From contig NC_091972.1 of NCBI RefSeq assembly GCF_036711975.1, forward strand, positions 10,483,001 to 10,547,000: 64,000 bases of DNA, written 5' to 3'. The notes under the pieces are model-generated. The model worked only from the letters and a program-made list of their open reading frames with translations, searched no databases and was not told the DNA's origin. This document shows, piece by piece, positions 1 to 12,200 of the stretch. The translations under genes were made by a program, and so were the position numbers. How positions within the stretch are numbered: position 1 is the stretch's first letter; each line of letters begins with the position of its first letter. This DNA is from Onthophagus taurus. Lineage: Eukaryota > Arthropoda > Insecta > Coleoptera > Scarabaeidae.

Positions 1-290
1 GTTTAATTTGGCTGAGGTTGTTTGCGGTCGAGACTCTATAATGAACATCATAGGATTCCTAAGATGATAAAACAACGCATCATCTCAGTCGCAAATGACC
101 TTGGAAAAGGTGATGGCATCCATAGTTTTTCTTGATTAAGTCGAGGTCGTTTACGAACGAGGCTGTACAATTAGTATTACATCAACCCAAATTTATGGAG
201 AAGAGTCCTCAGCTGTGATTAAGTATGTTGTGGCCGAGGAGCTACAATGTGATACTCGTTTATGGGACTATATGATATTAATTTTAAACA
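1..290 (+). repeat. left arm of a 4.4-kb-spaced inverted repeat
   Basis: The first 290 bases reappear in reverse complement at 4192-4437, with matching blocks such as GACTCTATAAT, CCTAAGATGATAAAACAA and CATCAACCCAAATTTATGG. The copies differ by small indels and substitutions, so the pair is old. The arm contains a repeated motif (CGAGG..GT..ACATCAACCC) that also occurs in the tandem repeats next to it. The window starts inside this arm, so its true end is not visible. It could be the terminal arm of a large fold-back element or simply two inverted copies of one dispersed repeat. Confidence 0.7.
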
Positions 291-410
291 GCGGAATTTC
301 CTAGTTCCATGGTATCTCCTTATTAAGCCGAGGTCGCTTGCGGGCGAGGCTCAATAATAAATATTTAATCAACACAAAACTAATAGATACAAGCAATTTT
401 GCCTTAATTA

Positions 411-1788
411 GACTTAATCATTTCTGAAATAATTAAACGTAGCCTTATTCTTTGTTTTAGCTTTTGCTGAGTCATGGATTTTTTGCTCTAAACTTGGCTG
501 ATACTTATGTCCGAGACGTTATAATATGTTTTCCGATATTGTACGATGAGACGCTACAATTTATTGATCAGATTTGGGTTGATATGATATTAATTGTATT
601 GTGACCAAAAAGTATTTTTAGTCTTATTCTGAGTCTAAAATCAAGGCGAGCAATTCATGACTTCGCCTGATTATGATATAATTAACAGTATATGATATTC
701 AAAAGCAGTAGAAAAAAGCAATTGGACTTAATCATTTCCGAAATAATTAAACGTAGCACTAGATTCTTTGTTTTAGCTTTAGCTGAGTCATGGATTTTTT
801 GCTCTAAACTTGGCTGATACTTATGTCCGGGACGTTACAATATGTTTTCCAATATTGTACGATGGTACGAAGACGCTACAATTTATTGGTCAGATTTGGG
901 TTGGTATGATATTAATTGTATTGTGACCGAAGCCGTAGAACTACTATTACATCAATCCAAAACGACCAAAAAGTGTTTTTAGTCTCATTCTGAGTCTAAA
1001 ATCAAGGCGAGCAATTCATGACTTCGCCTGATTATGATATAATTAACAGTATATGATATTCAAAAGCAGTAGAAAAAAGCAATTGGACTTAATCATTTCC
1101 GAAATAATTAAACGTAGCACTAGATTCTTTGTTTTAGCTTTAGCTGAGTCATGGATTTTTTGCTCTAAACTTGGCTGATACTTATGTTCGGGACGTTACA
1201 ATATGTTTTCCAATATTGTACGATGGTACGAAGACGCTACAATTTATTGGTCAGATTTGGGTTGGTATGATATTAATTGTATTGTGACCGAAGCCGTAGA
1301 ACTACTATTACATCAATCCAAAACGACCAAAAAGTGTTTTTAGTCTCATTCTGAGTCTAAAATCAAGGCGAGCAATTCATGACTTCGCCTGATTATGATA
1401 TAATTAACAGTATATGATATTCAAAAGCAGTAGAAAAAAGCAATTGGACTTAATCATTTCCGAAATAATTAAACGTAGCACTAGATTCTTTGTTTTAGCT
1501 TTAGCTGAGTCATGGATTTTTTGCTCTAAACTTGGCTGATACTTATGTTCGGGACGTTACAATATGTTTTCCAATATTGTACGATGGTACGAAGACGCTA
1601 CAATTTATTGGTCAGATTTGGGTTGATTTGATATTAATTGTATTGTGACCGAAGCTGTAGAACTACTATTACATCAATCCAAAACGACCAAAAAGTGTTT
1701 TTAGTCTCATTCTGAGTCTAAAATCAAGACGAGCAATTCATGACTTCGCCTGATTATGATATAATTAACAGTATATGATATCCAAAAG
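411..1788 (+). repeat. tandem satellite, 361-bp unit, about 3.8 copies
   Basis: The phrase GACTTAATCATTTC recurs at 411, 725, 1086 and 1447. Two full units are exactly 361 bp and almost identical. The first copy is about 47 bp shorter, lacking the stretch with GAAGCCGTAGAACTACTATT, and the last is cut at about 1788, just before a NotI-type GCGGCCGC at about 1800. Near identity between copies indicates recent amplification or gene conversion. No coding potential is seen. Confidence 0.9.
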
Positions 1789-2139
1789 CAGTCAACGCAA
1801 GCGGCCGCAAGCTACCTTTTAATAACATGGAATTAAAGTTTTTTCATCTCAATTAAGCTGAAATCATTTGAAAACATCAAAATGGTATTAACTGGTGGCA
1901 GAACGTATCTGGTGAGTTGGCATGGGAAAAGCATTTATTTAATAGCCCACATAGCATTTTGATTTCTTGAGCAGAATTAGGATTACGAAGTACAGCCAAT
2001 TCATAGTATGTAGACATCTTGCATTATTTTGTTTCAAATAATAAATTTTTTGTCAAAAAAGCTTTAGGTGCCAAAAACCTTGAAATTTTTTTAAATTTCA
2101 CCAAAACATCAACAAACACAAATAAAAATCGAATACAAA

Positions 2140-2450
2140 AACAGCTGCCTTACGTCGACGTGGTAAAAACATAAAGAAAATCGAAAGTAATGTTTATGGG
2201 CCGAAGCGGACGTACGGCCGTGTGTAGACGTCGTCGTCGTCGACGTCGTAGGGGATCTTGTGGGGAAAGGGGGGAATCTCGGGAGGCGTCGGTGACGGCG
2301 GCGGTTGCACGTAGTGGAATTCCCTGTTTGGCGGGCGATATCCGCACAGACGCCGGAGACAAATAACGCGGGCGACATCTGGGTCAATGTCACGGATAGT
2401 CGTTGCTGCTGCTCGTCGACCGATACTTTATGCATCAAGTGGGTTCCCCG
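2140..2450. other. CpG-rich island of unknown function
   Basis: In otherwise AT-rich surroundings this stretch is rich in CG, including a CGTCGT run near 2228-2250. Open frames exist on both strands (2109-2438 minus, 2305-2595 plus), but neither resembles a known protein and the high GC alone can keep frames open. It may be a promoter or first exon, or an unmethylated piece of the surrounding repeat element. Confidence 0.35.
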
Positions 2451-2639
2451 CGAAACGTACTACAACAACCCGTACTACTACGCATCCCTAATTATCTACC
2501 TCTGTCTATCTCTCTATCGCTCTTTTGAATGCGTCGAGTTTATTTTCGACAATCGACATAACCACACTACGCTCTCTGAATATGTGTTTGATTAAACGGA
2601 ATTATTGTTTCAATACTATTTCGAGTATGTACTCTTGTT

Positions 2640-4190
2640 TGAAGTTAGAAGCGATCTGATTAAGTGCTTTGAAATTTGATAATACTCATTTATTAATGAG
2701 CCTATAAAAAGAAATAAAAAAGTGGTATTGCTGAACTTTAAATTATTTAATACAACCGGGATTCCCGTTCGTTTTACGAACACCAAGCGTGGTTAACTCT
2801 CCGTGGAAATTTTATTCGGCCAATTAATTTGACGCAACAAGTGCCCTTCGGGTGGCGCGCCTCAATTAATATTATAATCACTCAAAGAGTAGAATTAGCG
2901 CCCAGAAAATATCTCACGTCCATTGAAGAGAATCACTTTTACTTTGTTACAGTTCATTTCAAACTTCTCAAACAGTAAAAGTTCTTACTAAATCTATTAA
3001 TAGTTTAGAACTTATCAATGAACGTTTGGAAATAGAAGATAACGTTTGTTTTATTTTTTTATCGTAAATCATATAAACTTGAAAGGGTTGTATTAAATTT
3101 TAACACACCCGATTGCATATTTAATGATTTTCCGCTTAGCGAACCCTGATAAATAAAAGTTAAATATTTATAGTTATTACACCTGTTTCAGTTCAAACCG
3201 CTAAAATAATGAATGAGAATTAATGAAGCGCAATCACACGGATTTTGTCTACATACGTACAATGAATTATTTTCACGATTTTATTTTCAAACGAGAACTC
3301 CTACTGCCATCTATACGTTTATACTCAAACTTCTTTTGTATACTAAAAATATTTTTTAAATTATTTCCAAATTATGGGGTATTACCATAATTCATGTATC
3401 TTATCAAAAGGATTTTAGCATCCATATCAATCCATAAAACTGTAATGGATTAACAGCCATTATAGTTTTATCAGAGTTGCACTTCAATGTTTAACCAATG
3501 GTTAAGCATTAATTAACCATTGGTTTAATTGAAAAATGTCATAATTTAATTTGCAGAAAGGAATAAATGGAAAAATGGCAAAAAAAACATCTTCTGAAAT
3601 CACTCCGTATCATTCAGAGTTAAAGTACATTGAAATGGTGTGAAGTAGCTGTCAATACTAATTTTGAATTCCTTGATATGATTGACATAAAACGAGTATG
3701 TGAAACAATCAGCGAAACGTTATCAGAAAGAAATTACTGTCAAAAACTAAATTGCAAAAAAAGTCTGGAATCATAATAACCTAATTTTGTATACTGTACT
3801 GATTAGATTTCAGAATTCAACAAGAAATCTGGAATTATACTGACCAAATTTTACAACGAAATTACATTGCAGATATAAGCTGTGGTCACAAATTGCACTA
3901 CATAGATTATACATTCTAGACTCCAAAAATACGTCTTTTATTACCTTGCCCAGATTTCAGACTGCGAGAAAATGTCTACGATTACACTATCTACACTTTA
4001 GACTCAAGTAAATGTCTAGAATTAGTAAGAAAAAGATTGGAATTACACTGGTGAGATTCCAGCATGAAGAAATCTCCAAGATATGAACAAGTTGGAATTA
4101 AGTACACTCATTCAAATAATTAATTCTGCAAAATTACTTATTGTTATGCGGTTTCACTTTCAAATCTAGCATCTTTAACACAAGGAAATC
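2640..4190. other. AT-rich stretch, no gene seen
   Basis: No coding pattern is visible. A short palindrome around 3500-3530 (TTAACCATTGG and its partner) and loosely repeated phrases of the type CAGATTTCAGACT or ATGTCTA at 3780-4080 are the only structures. The stretch lies between the two inverted arms, so it may be internal sequence of the same element. Confidence 0.5.
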
Positions 4191-4191
4191 A

Positions 4192-4560
4192 AGCTGCTTA
4201 AAATTATTAAATCTTATAGTCCCATAAACGAGCAACACATTGTATCACAGCCAAGGATTCTACTCCATAAATTTGGGTTGATGTAATACTGATTGTAAAG
4301 CCTCGTTCGCAAACGACCTCAACTTCATCAAGAGAAACTCTGCCATCACCTTTTCCAAGATCCATTGTTTTATCATCTTAGGAATCATATGATGTTTATT
4401 ATAGAGTCTCAGCTGCAAGCAACCTCAGTCTAATTAAACTATAATCAGACGAAGTCACGGATTCTCCATCCTGAGTTTAACCAAGGTCGCTCATGGCCGA
4501 GACTCTACCATGAATCCCAATATAATCAAGTTTTGGGTTAATGTAATATTAATTATAGAA
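4192..4560 (-). repeat. right arm of the inverted repeat
   Basis: Positions 4192-4437 are the reverse complement of 1-290. Another 120 bp beyond it (4440-4560) carries one more degenerate copy of the same motif (GTCGCTCATGGCCGAGACTC, then TGGGTTAATGTAATATTAAT). The arrangement suggests that the repeat unit itself is a tandem family of which the arms are inverted blocks. Confidence 0.65.
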
Positions 4561-4899
4561 GGAACACTTTTATTTTGGTTTTTAATCAATAACTATAATT
4601 TTTGCAATATCCCAAATTGTCTTCTTTTATGATAACGACATTTTTCATATTTCTCAATTATTTAAGTTATTCGTTCCATGCCTCATTGCGAGATCAATCT
4701 TGCCAGAAATTTAAGTGACTGTATTCGTTACTAAGTAAATTAATGCAGAACATCTTGCTACAAATCTGCGAAATATACCAAGTACAGTTATTATTGTATG
4801 ATTTTTGGTTCCTACAATTCATCGTTTTTCTATCTCTGTTTAAGCATTCCAAAAGCTGTATCCTTATAGTTTTTCTTACTACGTTGTTTATATTTTTTC

Positions 4900-5520
4900 T
4901 GTGTTAACTTTTCTATTTCTTACTTCTTTTCAGAGATAGAAATAATTCTGTCTTTCCGCCTTTACAAACAGTGTGTATACACAACATCCACTTTATGTAT
5001 TGTCCAATGTCTACTGTCGTTATCGTTTTCTGCTCTTTTTGAACATATTTTGTCCAATGTTATACTTTTTATTGATAAATTTCTGCTTTTCTTCTTCGTG
5101 ACTTAGTATATATCCATAGCCTAACACCGCTTTGTAGATCTTTGCTGTGTTAATGTGTAGGTGAGTGTTCGGAAGTATTTTTGGAAATTTTTTGGCTTGG
5201 ATATCTTTAGGCCATTACCCAAAATTATTACGTGGATTTAATCGATTGAAATGGTTTTATGCATAAGTTGTCAGTATTCATTGTTGGGGATTTTTCACAA
5301 ATGCTGTGGTTTGAAACCATGACTCGGAATATTTCTGAATTTGTCTCCATTTATGTACCATTTCAATACTTGGTTGTACAGAGTTTGTAAGTTTGCTGTG
5401 GTTTTATCCAATGAGTTGCATGAGAGATAAGCGTCGTGTCGTCTGTATATTGCAAGATATGCAGCTCAGGGTTGAAATTGTTCGGATCTTTTGCGTAGAT
5501 GACGTATTTTTTTCAGATAG
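4900..5520 (-). pseudogene. reverse transcriptase fragment, jockey-like non-LTR
   Basis: Reading the minus strand near 5460-5400 gives LHILQYTDDTTLISHA, which fits the catalytic YxDD box of a jockey-type reverse transcriptase (here YTDD) followed by the usual TLIS-type strand. Downstream residues continue with similar spacing but with stops and frame changes. Only part of the palm domain is left, and no endonuclease is seen. It is a dead fragment; the family assignment is by motif only. Confidence 0.55.
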
Positions 5521-7566
5521 CACATAAATTAAAAATGAATTTTTGCATTTTATGCCAACAATATCTAATTTTCTACCCGCAGTATCTAGTAATTTGCAAA
5601 CAGTATACTTTCGATCTTCTACAAGTAGTATTCTGCTAACAGTATCTAGTCTTCTGTAATGGCTCTAATACAAAAATATTTAGTTTCCAAGCAGGTTCAG
5701 TCTTCCATTAGCAGTGTGGATACTTTTGTGGACAGCATCTACACTTCTGCAGCAACATGTAGTCTTTTGACACCAACGCAGAGTATTCTTTAACAAGTCA
5801 TCATCTTCCATTGGCAATATATGCGACTTAACACTATGTAGATACCTATGCTACCAAAATGCTATAGCTTGATTGATCAATGGTTTGACTCAACCTATGT
5901 ATTATCTTATTTTTTTAAAGCAAAATATACCATTTGCATTAAAACTACTGATTATTAAATATACGATTGGCAGAAAAATTAATTGACCTAAATAAATAAA
6001 AATGAATTAAAAAATTGTTTTGATTAATGTTACAGAACGCAATATCAGGTAGTGGTGCTTAGCTCATAAGAAAGATTACTGTTCCACTGCTACTATGCTT
6101 TGGTTATTTGGAACGATAAAATCTAAGAGCTGTAACATTTAATTCGACTACGTACAAAAAACGATAGGAAATTTTGCAAGAACCAACTCAAAATTTAAAC
6201 ATGTTCCTTATATTAAATATTTTTTCGATAAAATATATTAGAACCTGATTTTATTTAAAATATATCCTTTTTATACTAAAACACTCTGTTAGGTTTGAAA
6301 CTCAACACGACCAAAGTCGTACCGTTAGTGTGCGGCTGCGTCACACCAATAGAAAGCTACCGTCGCCTAACATTCCATCCGTATTGCAGCCATCCGGCAC
6401 AATAACCAGTTTCCAACTATATTATTATTCCCCAACGGTTATTATATAAATACTACGCGGCAAGAGAAAAAACCACGACATAAAAATATATAAAATTAAT
6501 CGCATAAAATTAATATAAATCTATCACTTCCCTGATGAAAAGAAAAATATCATCATCCCTAAAATCGACGCAGTTCGTCGTATTCAGTGGGGGTGGCGGT
6601 TGAATATATTGATTAATGTGGGGGCGATCTCTCCAACTCTCTATCTACTACAACATCGAAACAACAACTCCCCGAGTTGAAATTCCAAAATGAAACGAGA
6701 TGAAAACGGCACGGAGAATTTATTTATTTTTATTTGAATGAAGTTTAAATTTTAATCAAACTAATTTGGTACAATTTAATTTGGTTAAAATAATTTAATA
6801 TACTTATTATTACAAATTAACTTCAAAAATTGAGTCAAATTAAACCCTTTTTTGATATTAATTGCGTTTTAATTTAATAGATACAAAAACATCATTTTTT
6901 TCCACTTCGGAATTAAACGCAAAATCCACGCTTAACTTAATCAACGATTTACATACGTTTTGCAAGAAGTTAAGATCTATACCTTGTTACATGCTAATGA
7001 ATACGTAATAACTTTAATATGGCAGGGAGATGAGATGGTATTAAAGAGAGTTGATTAAATTCTTTTGAATTAAAAAGATTTAAAGCAGGAATTATAATAA
7101 AACTATTTTTTTTTTAAGAAATAACATTTTTTTATTATCAGATTAATGATCCTAAATAAATATAAAAATACGTTAACATTAACTAAATGGTTGAAATAGG
7201 AGGGAAAAATTGTGTACATTGAAAAAATAATCTTATTTATAAAATTAAACATTCCAATTTCTTACGACTATTATAATTACAGAACTTATACAAGATATAT
7301 AATAATTAATATTCTAAGAAACGTTTTAAATTTTTAAAATATTGATACATCATAACGTAAAGAAGAGAAATATGAGTAAATTACAAAATAAAACATCGTA
7401 ATATGTACAATAACCGAAAATCGGTACTTTTGTCTTAATTTTCGTTATTTTTTTTACAAAAATTAAATAAATGTCTTCATTTCGCATCGTTTTAAACATT
7501 CATATTCAATAACGTTTTTAACGTTTGAGATCATTGGATGCGTGTCTCGAACATAAAAAAGGTCAA
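5521..7566. other. intergenic, no gene seen
   Basis: Positions 5560-5830 hold a degenerate repeat of roughly 30-35 bp built around CAGTATCTAGTCTTCTG and CAGCATCTACACTTCTG. The rest is AT-rich and lacks recognisable coding sequence. A somewhat less AT-rich patch lies at 6300-6720 but gave no readable protein. Confidence 0.5.
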
Positions 7567-7568
7567 TT

Positions 7569-8819
7569 ACAGTAAAATCTCGATATAACGGCTGTTAAAG
7601 GAGACTTCGGATATAACGAACAAAATATTTTTAAGTTATACTATTAATATTATCAATTTAATACATCAGTATATTTAAATATATATGTTAGCGCTCATAG
7701 ACTAAAAATCCGGGTTATTCCCCAAGTTGCTCTATTCCACGTTAATAGATAAACTCGGGGTATTCCCCGAGTTGTCTATATGATGTATAAAGCAAGGGCG
7801 GCAGTTCTAATTTTAATTGTTATTAGGGCTAGAATGTTGTATATTTTTATTTAACAAAAAGTAGGACTAACATTAGATTTAAAACTAGAATCATTCGAGT
7901 TTTGCCATGCGTATTTTAAGATGGCTAAACCCGTATGTTTCTAGTTCTAGGTCTAGTGTTAGTTCTAGTGGCAATGCTTGATAGTGCTAGTTAGTACTAG
8001 ATATTGTTATGTTGTATATTTTTATGGAACTAAAACTAGAACTAACACTAGATCTAGAATTAGAAAGTTTCGAGTTCTAGATCTAGTGTTAGTTCTAGTT
8101 TTACATTAGCACTATCACTAGAACTAACACAAGACCTAGAACTAGAATCATTCGGCTTTAGCCGTCTTGAGAGACATGCGGCTAAATCCGAATGATTCTA
8201 GGTCTTGTGTTAGTTCTAGTTTTACATTAGCACTATCACTAGAACTAACACAAGACTTAGAACTAGAATCATTCGGATTTAGTCGCACGTCTCTCAAGAC
8301 AGTTAAACCCGAATGATTCTAGTTCTAAGTCTTGTGTTAGTTCTAGTCAGTTCTAGTTTTACATTAGCAGTATCACTAGAACTAACACAAGACCTAGAAG
8401 TAGAATCATTCGCATTTAGCCACACGTCTCTCAAGACGGCTAAACCCGAATGATTCTAGTTCTAGGTCTTGTGTTAGTTCTAGTTTTACATTAGCAATAT
8501 CACTAGAACTAACACATGACCTAGAACTAGAGGGTTTAATCGCGCGTCTCTTGAGACAAGAAAGTTTCTAGTTCTAGTCTTAGTTCTAATTTTGATTGTT
8601 ATTCAGCGCTGACGTCACGAACGGGCCTTCGAGGTTGTGCACTTGTTGGCAGATGTATTAATCCTCTTAGATCCGTCCTTGGTATAAATAAAAACTCACG
8701 TAAACTGAACGCAACGGTATCAGAATTTTTTGTGCAATAAAATTATTCATATAATGGACCTTTAATAATAAAGTTCACTCCCTTCTCTGTATTAGTGCGT
8801 TATATCGAGGTTTTACTGT
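7569..8819. mobile_element. non-autonomous Tigger/pogo-type element
   Basis: The ends are inverted copies: ACAGTAAAATCTCGATATAACG at the left (7570) and CGTTATATCGAGGTTTTACTG at the right (8797), both flanked by TA as expected for pogo/Tc1-mariner insertions. No transposase is present. The interior (7900-8600) is a set of inverted repeats built from CTAGAACTAACAC and GGTTTAGCC. The same interior hairpin and similar ends occur in the element with a broken Tigger transposase at 34252-36311, which supports the family assignment. Confidence 0.8.
8113..8600. repeat. four tandem hairpin units inside the Tigger-type element
   Basis: The phrase TCACTAGAACTAACAC recurs every 120-135 bp (about 8115, 8237, 8373, 8503). 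Each unit is itself palindromic: CTAGAACTAACACAAGAC..GAATCATTCGG..TTTAGCC on one side and the reverse complement on the other, with a small loop like ACGTCTCTCAAGA. The array is therefore a tandem repeat of hairpins. The fourth unit is partly decayed. Confidence 0.85.
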
Positions 8820-9298
8820 ATTAATGTCAATATTTTGGCAAGTAATTCGAGCATAAACAAATTGATATTGCACAACCAAATAATTATAATAAAAATTAAT
8901 GATCCGTAATTAATTATAATAATATACATATTAATTAACAACAAAACAAAAATCATTGAAAAGTATATATAACTAAAAAAAAAAATTAATTAATACTTTT
9001 CTGTACAAACTAAGTGTTAAATTTAACACATTTCAGTACGGAATATGAATGTTTTTAATAGACTGTTACATTATTTATTTTTATAAATTTAATTTCACCT
9101 AATTGTAAATCGTTTTTCGTTTATATCATAATATGAAACAACGTAATATTATAAACATCTGTAACGCCTAAAACTAGTTGAAAAAAAAACTTAATTTTAT
9201 ATATAAAAATTGTTGCCTGGGAAGAGCACTCTGGATCACGTGTTGGTTGCTTCTTGTTTTGCTGCTTTTGCCGCTAAACAAAAAAAAAAATTATTTTA

Positions 9299-12200
9299 TT
9301 AAAATTCCACTGTTATTTTTTTTTCAATACCTTCTCTTTCCCTTCTTCTTAATCTTTTACGTCTTCGTTCAATTGTAGCCAATTCCGCTTTGATATCAGC
9401 ATAAGTTTTCCTGACATCAGCCAATTTTTGTTGAAGAACCGCTATTCTTTGACTACAGTCTAAACTTGGATCTAAACCAACCAATTCTTTGTATTTATTT
9501 TTCTTTACATCGATGAATATCTTACCGAGAGGTTCACAAAAATTGTATTTTGATGGTTTTGGCGACCTTGATAATCGTCCATCACCGTTACCCGAAGACC
9601 CACCACTTCCATTTCCTTGAGCGGAGTGCTCAGAATTATCATCACTATCACTATTATGTCGAGAACGATTAAGCGGTTTCCGCCCTCGTTTAACAGGAAG
9701 AACTACGTCATCGCCACCTTTGCACGATCTTCGCCGTTTTCTACAGGATCCAGCTACGACATCTTCACGTTTTTTAGATGAAGTAGCACATTGTTCACTG
9801 TTCATAATTGTATCTAAAATATAATACAAAATTTAAAAAAAAAATTATTAAAGATTTGTTTTTAAATTACCTTCTTCACTAAATGGTGAAACTTTACTAT
9901 TTGTGGAAATTTTCCTTTGGTTATTTGATTCAACTTCGGCTTCTGTTGATTTACAACTATCATTGTCAGCAGTGTTTGGTGATAAATCACAGTTTTCTCT
10001 GTAAAAGTATTATTTTATAAAATAATAAAACGCTTTTTAAATCTTACCTTCTGGGCGATAAATTACTAATTGTACTCTCAGGTGTAGTTGGAGGAGTATT
10101 ATCTAGTACAGCAGCAGCATCCCTAATTTCAGGGATTTCAACAGGTGGTACAACCGGTAGCACAATTTGAGGTGGCCTCTCAACATTTCTTTCTTTAATC
10201 ACACCAACAATAACATTATTACTAGTTCCTGGCTTTTCAACCGCAATAACTTTATTATTAGTTGAACTTGAAGAACTACTACAGCTACTGTTACTGCTGC
10301 TACTACTACATGGAACGCTAGCGAACGGAAGTTCACTTTTAGATTTTTGTTTTGGTTCTGTGGATGGTGCTGGAGCTGGACTTCCTGGTAAAGTTTCGCC
10401 ACAATACAACAAAGCATCTGGATCGCCATCCTCTTCCTTTATGCTGCAAGATTCTTCTGGTTTTTCTTCTTTAACTTCTTCTTTGATGACGTCAAAATTA
10501 AATTTGGGTTCGGTTTCGATCGTTTCCGTTTCGGGTTTTGATGATGATTCTTCTTGGTCTTTTATGAATTTGTTTATATCTTGGGATAAACTAGTTTGGG
10601 AATCTTCATCCATTATTAATCTTTCCTCCGAATCGGAACTATCAGAGTCAGATTCGTCAATAAATTCTTTACTGATTGCTTTTCTTGGTGATTTACGAAC
10701 ATCAACTTTCGGTTTTTCTTTCATTTTAATTTCTAGTTTAGGTTGTTCGGGTGATTTTGGTACTTCAGGAAGAGGTATTTGTTCCTCCTCTTCTTCTTCG
10801 TCCTCCTCTTCTTCATCTTCTTTAATTTCTTGAATTTCCTGAATAGGTTTAACTTCTTCTTTTATTTCTTCATCTTTTTTAACCTCTTTAATATTTTTGT
10901 TCAATTTTTGTAAAATAGAATCGGCAACTTTTGTACCAATTTTGTAATTGATATCTTTTACATCATCAACTTTTGTTGTTAAAAATTGTTGAGAATATAA
11001 ATCTCTCAATAAAGCGGAATCCGTTTCTTGGAAAACTGGTGCTATTTGTCTTGATAATGACGCCAATTTTTCTTGAGTACACACCGTTTCGACTAAAACG
11101 TCAGGTTTCATTTCGTCTTCACTTTCTACTCGATTCAAAGTGATGGTTTCATCTTTTTGAATTGCATCTTCTTCTTCTGATGGTTGACTCAATAAATCAT
11201 TACTATCATTATCGAATTCTAATACATTTTTCATTGTTGTTTTAATAATTTCTTCATCATCACTAGTATTTGTTTTTCTATCATCTGATTTTGTTGTAAA
11301 TCCCGTGCATTCAGGATCAGAACCATGGTTAGGCGATGGTTTTGAAAATGACCCAGCAAATAATTGCCCTTTATTTGAAAACAATGGCTCACTGGTATCT
11401 TCAGCATCTGAAATATCTAATCTTTCATCAGATTCATCTATTGACGAAGGAAGTTCTTTAAATAAAAGATCCATATTGAGTACTTTAGGAATAATTTTTT
11501 TTTCTTCAACTTTTTCGGTTGATTTCCCAATATGAAACGAAGGTGACTCAACCAATTTATCGAAAGGATCCGGTTCATCTTTAATTTTTTCTTCATCTTC
11601 ATCATCGTCTTCATCCTTTTTAGGAGTACGCCTAAATTTTTTTATTTTCTCATCTTCTTTCGATTCGACTTTCGATTTTGGGCTCTTTTTCCTTGGTGAT
11701 TTTTCAACGGGCTCCAAAACACGCGGTACGAATCTCTTCTTATTCTTTTCATCGATAGTTTTCGGACTTTCAAATTCGAACGGCTCCGGTTCTTTAAATT
11801 CATAAATATCTTCCGAACTCGAAGTACTTTCAATTTTTTCTTTTTTATCATCACATTCGTCCGGTAAAACTTTAACCTCAGAAGTTGGGGTTGAATCATC
11901 AGATGATGTATCTTTTTCGCTAGTTTCTGTCATTTTTATTTTTGTAAAACCTTTCAATTCAGATCTAATCTGATTTAAATCAAAATCGCGTCCTTTTGGA
12001 TGACTGCTACTATCTTCGTCGCTTTCATCACTTGGTTTTATTACTTCTGGTGTTTTTTTGAGTTTTCTTAGTGGTTTTTTGGGCTTTTCTTCGTCTTCTT
12101 TTTCAGTGTCATCATCATCTTTACGTTTCTCGAGTTTCTAAATCAAATTTTTAATTAATTTAATAATAATTAATAATACATTTTTTTAAATTGACTTACA

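Noticed and set aside
2305..2595. Plus-strand frame of 96 codons in the CpG-rich island
   Set aside because: No family resemblance, and a competing frame of similar length lies on the other strand, as expected from base composition.
10360..10833. Long serine-rich plus-strand frame
   Set aside because: It is the antisense shadow of the acidic coding exon of the ARID4 gene.
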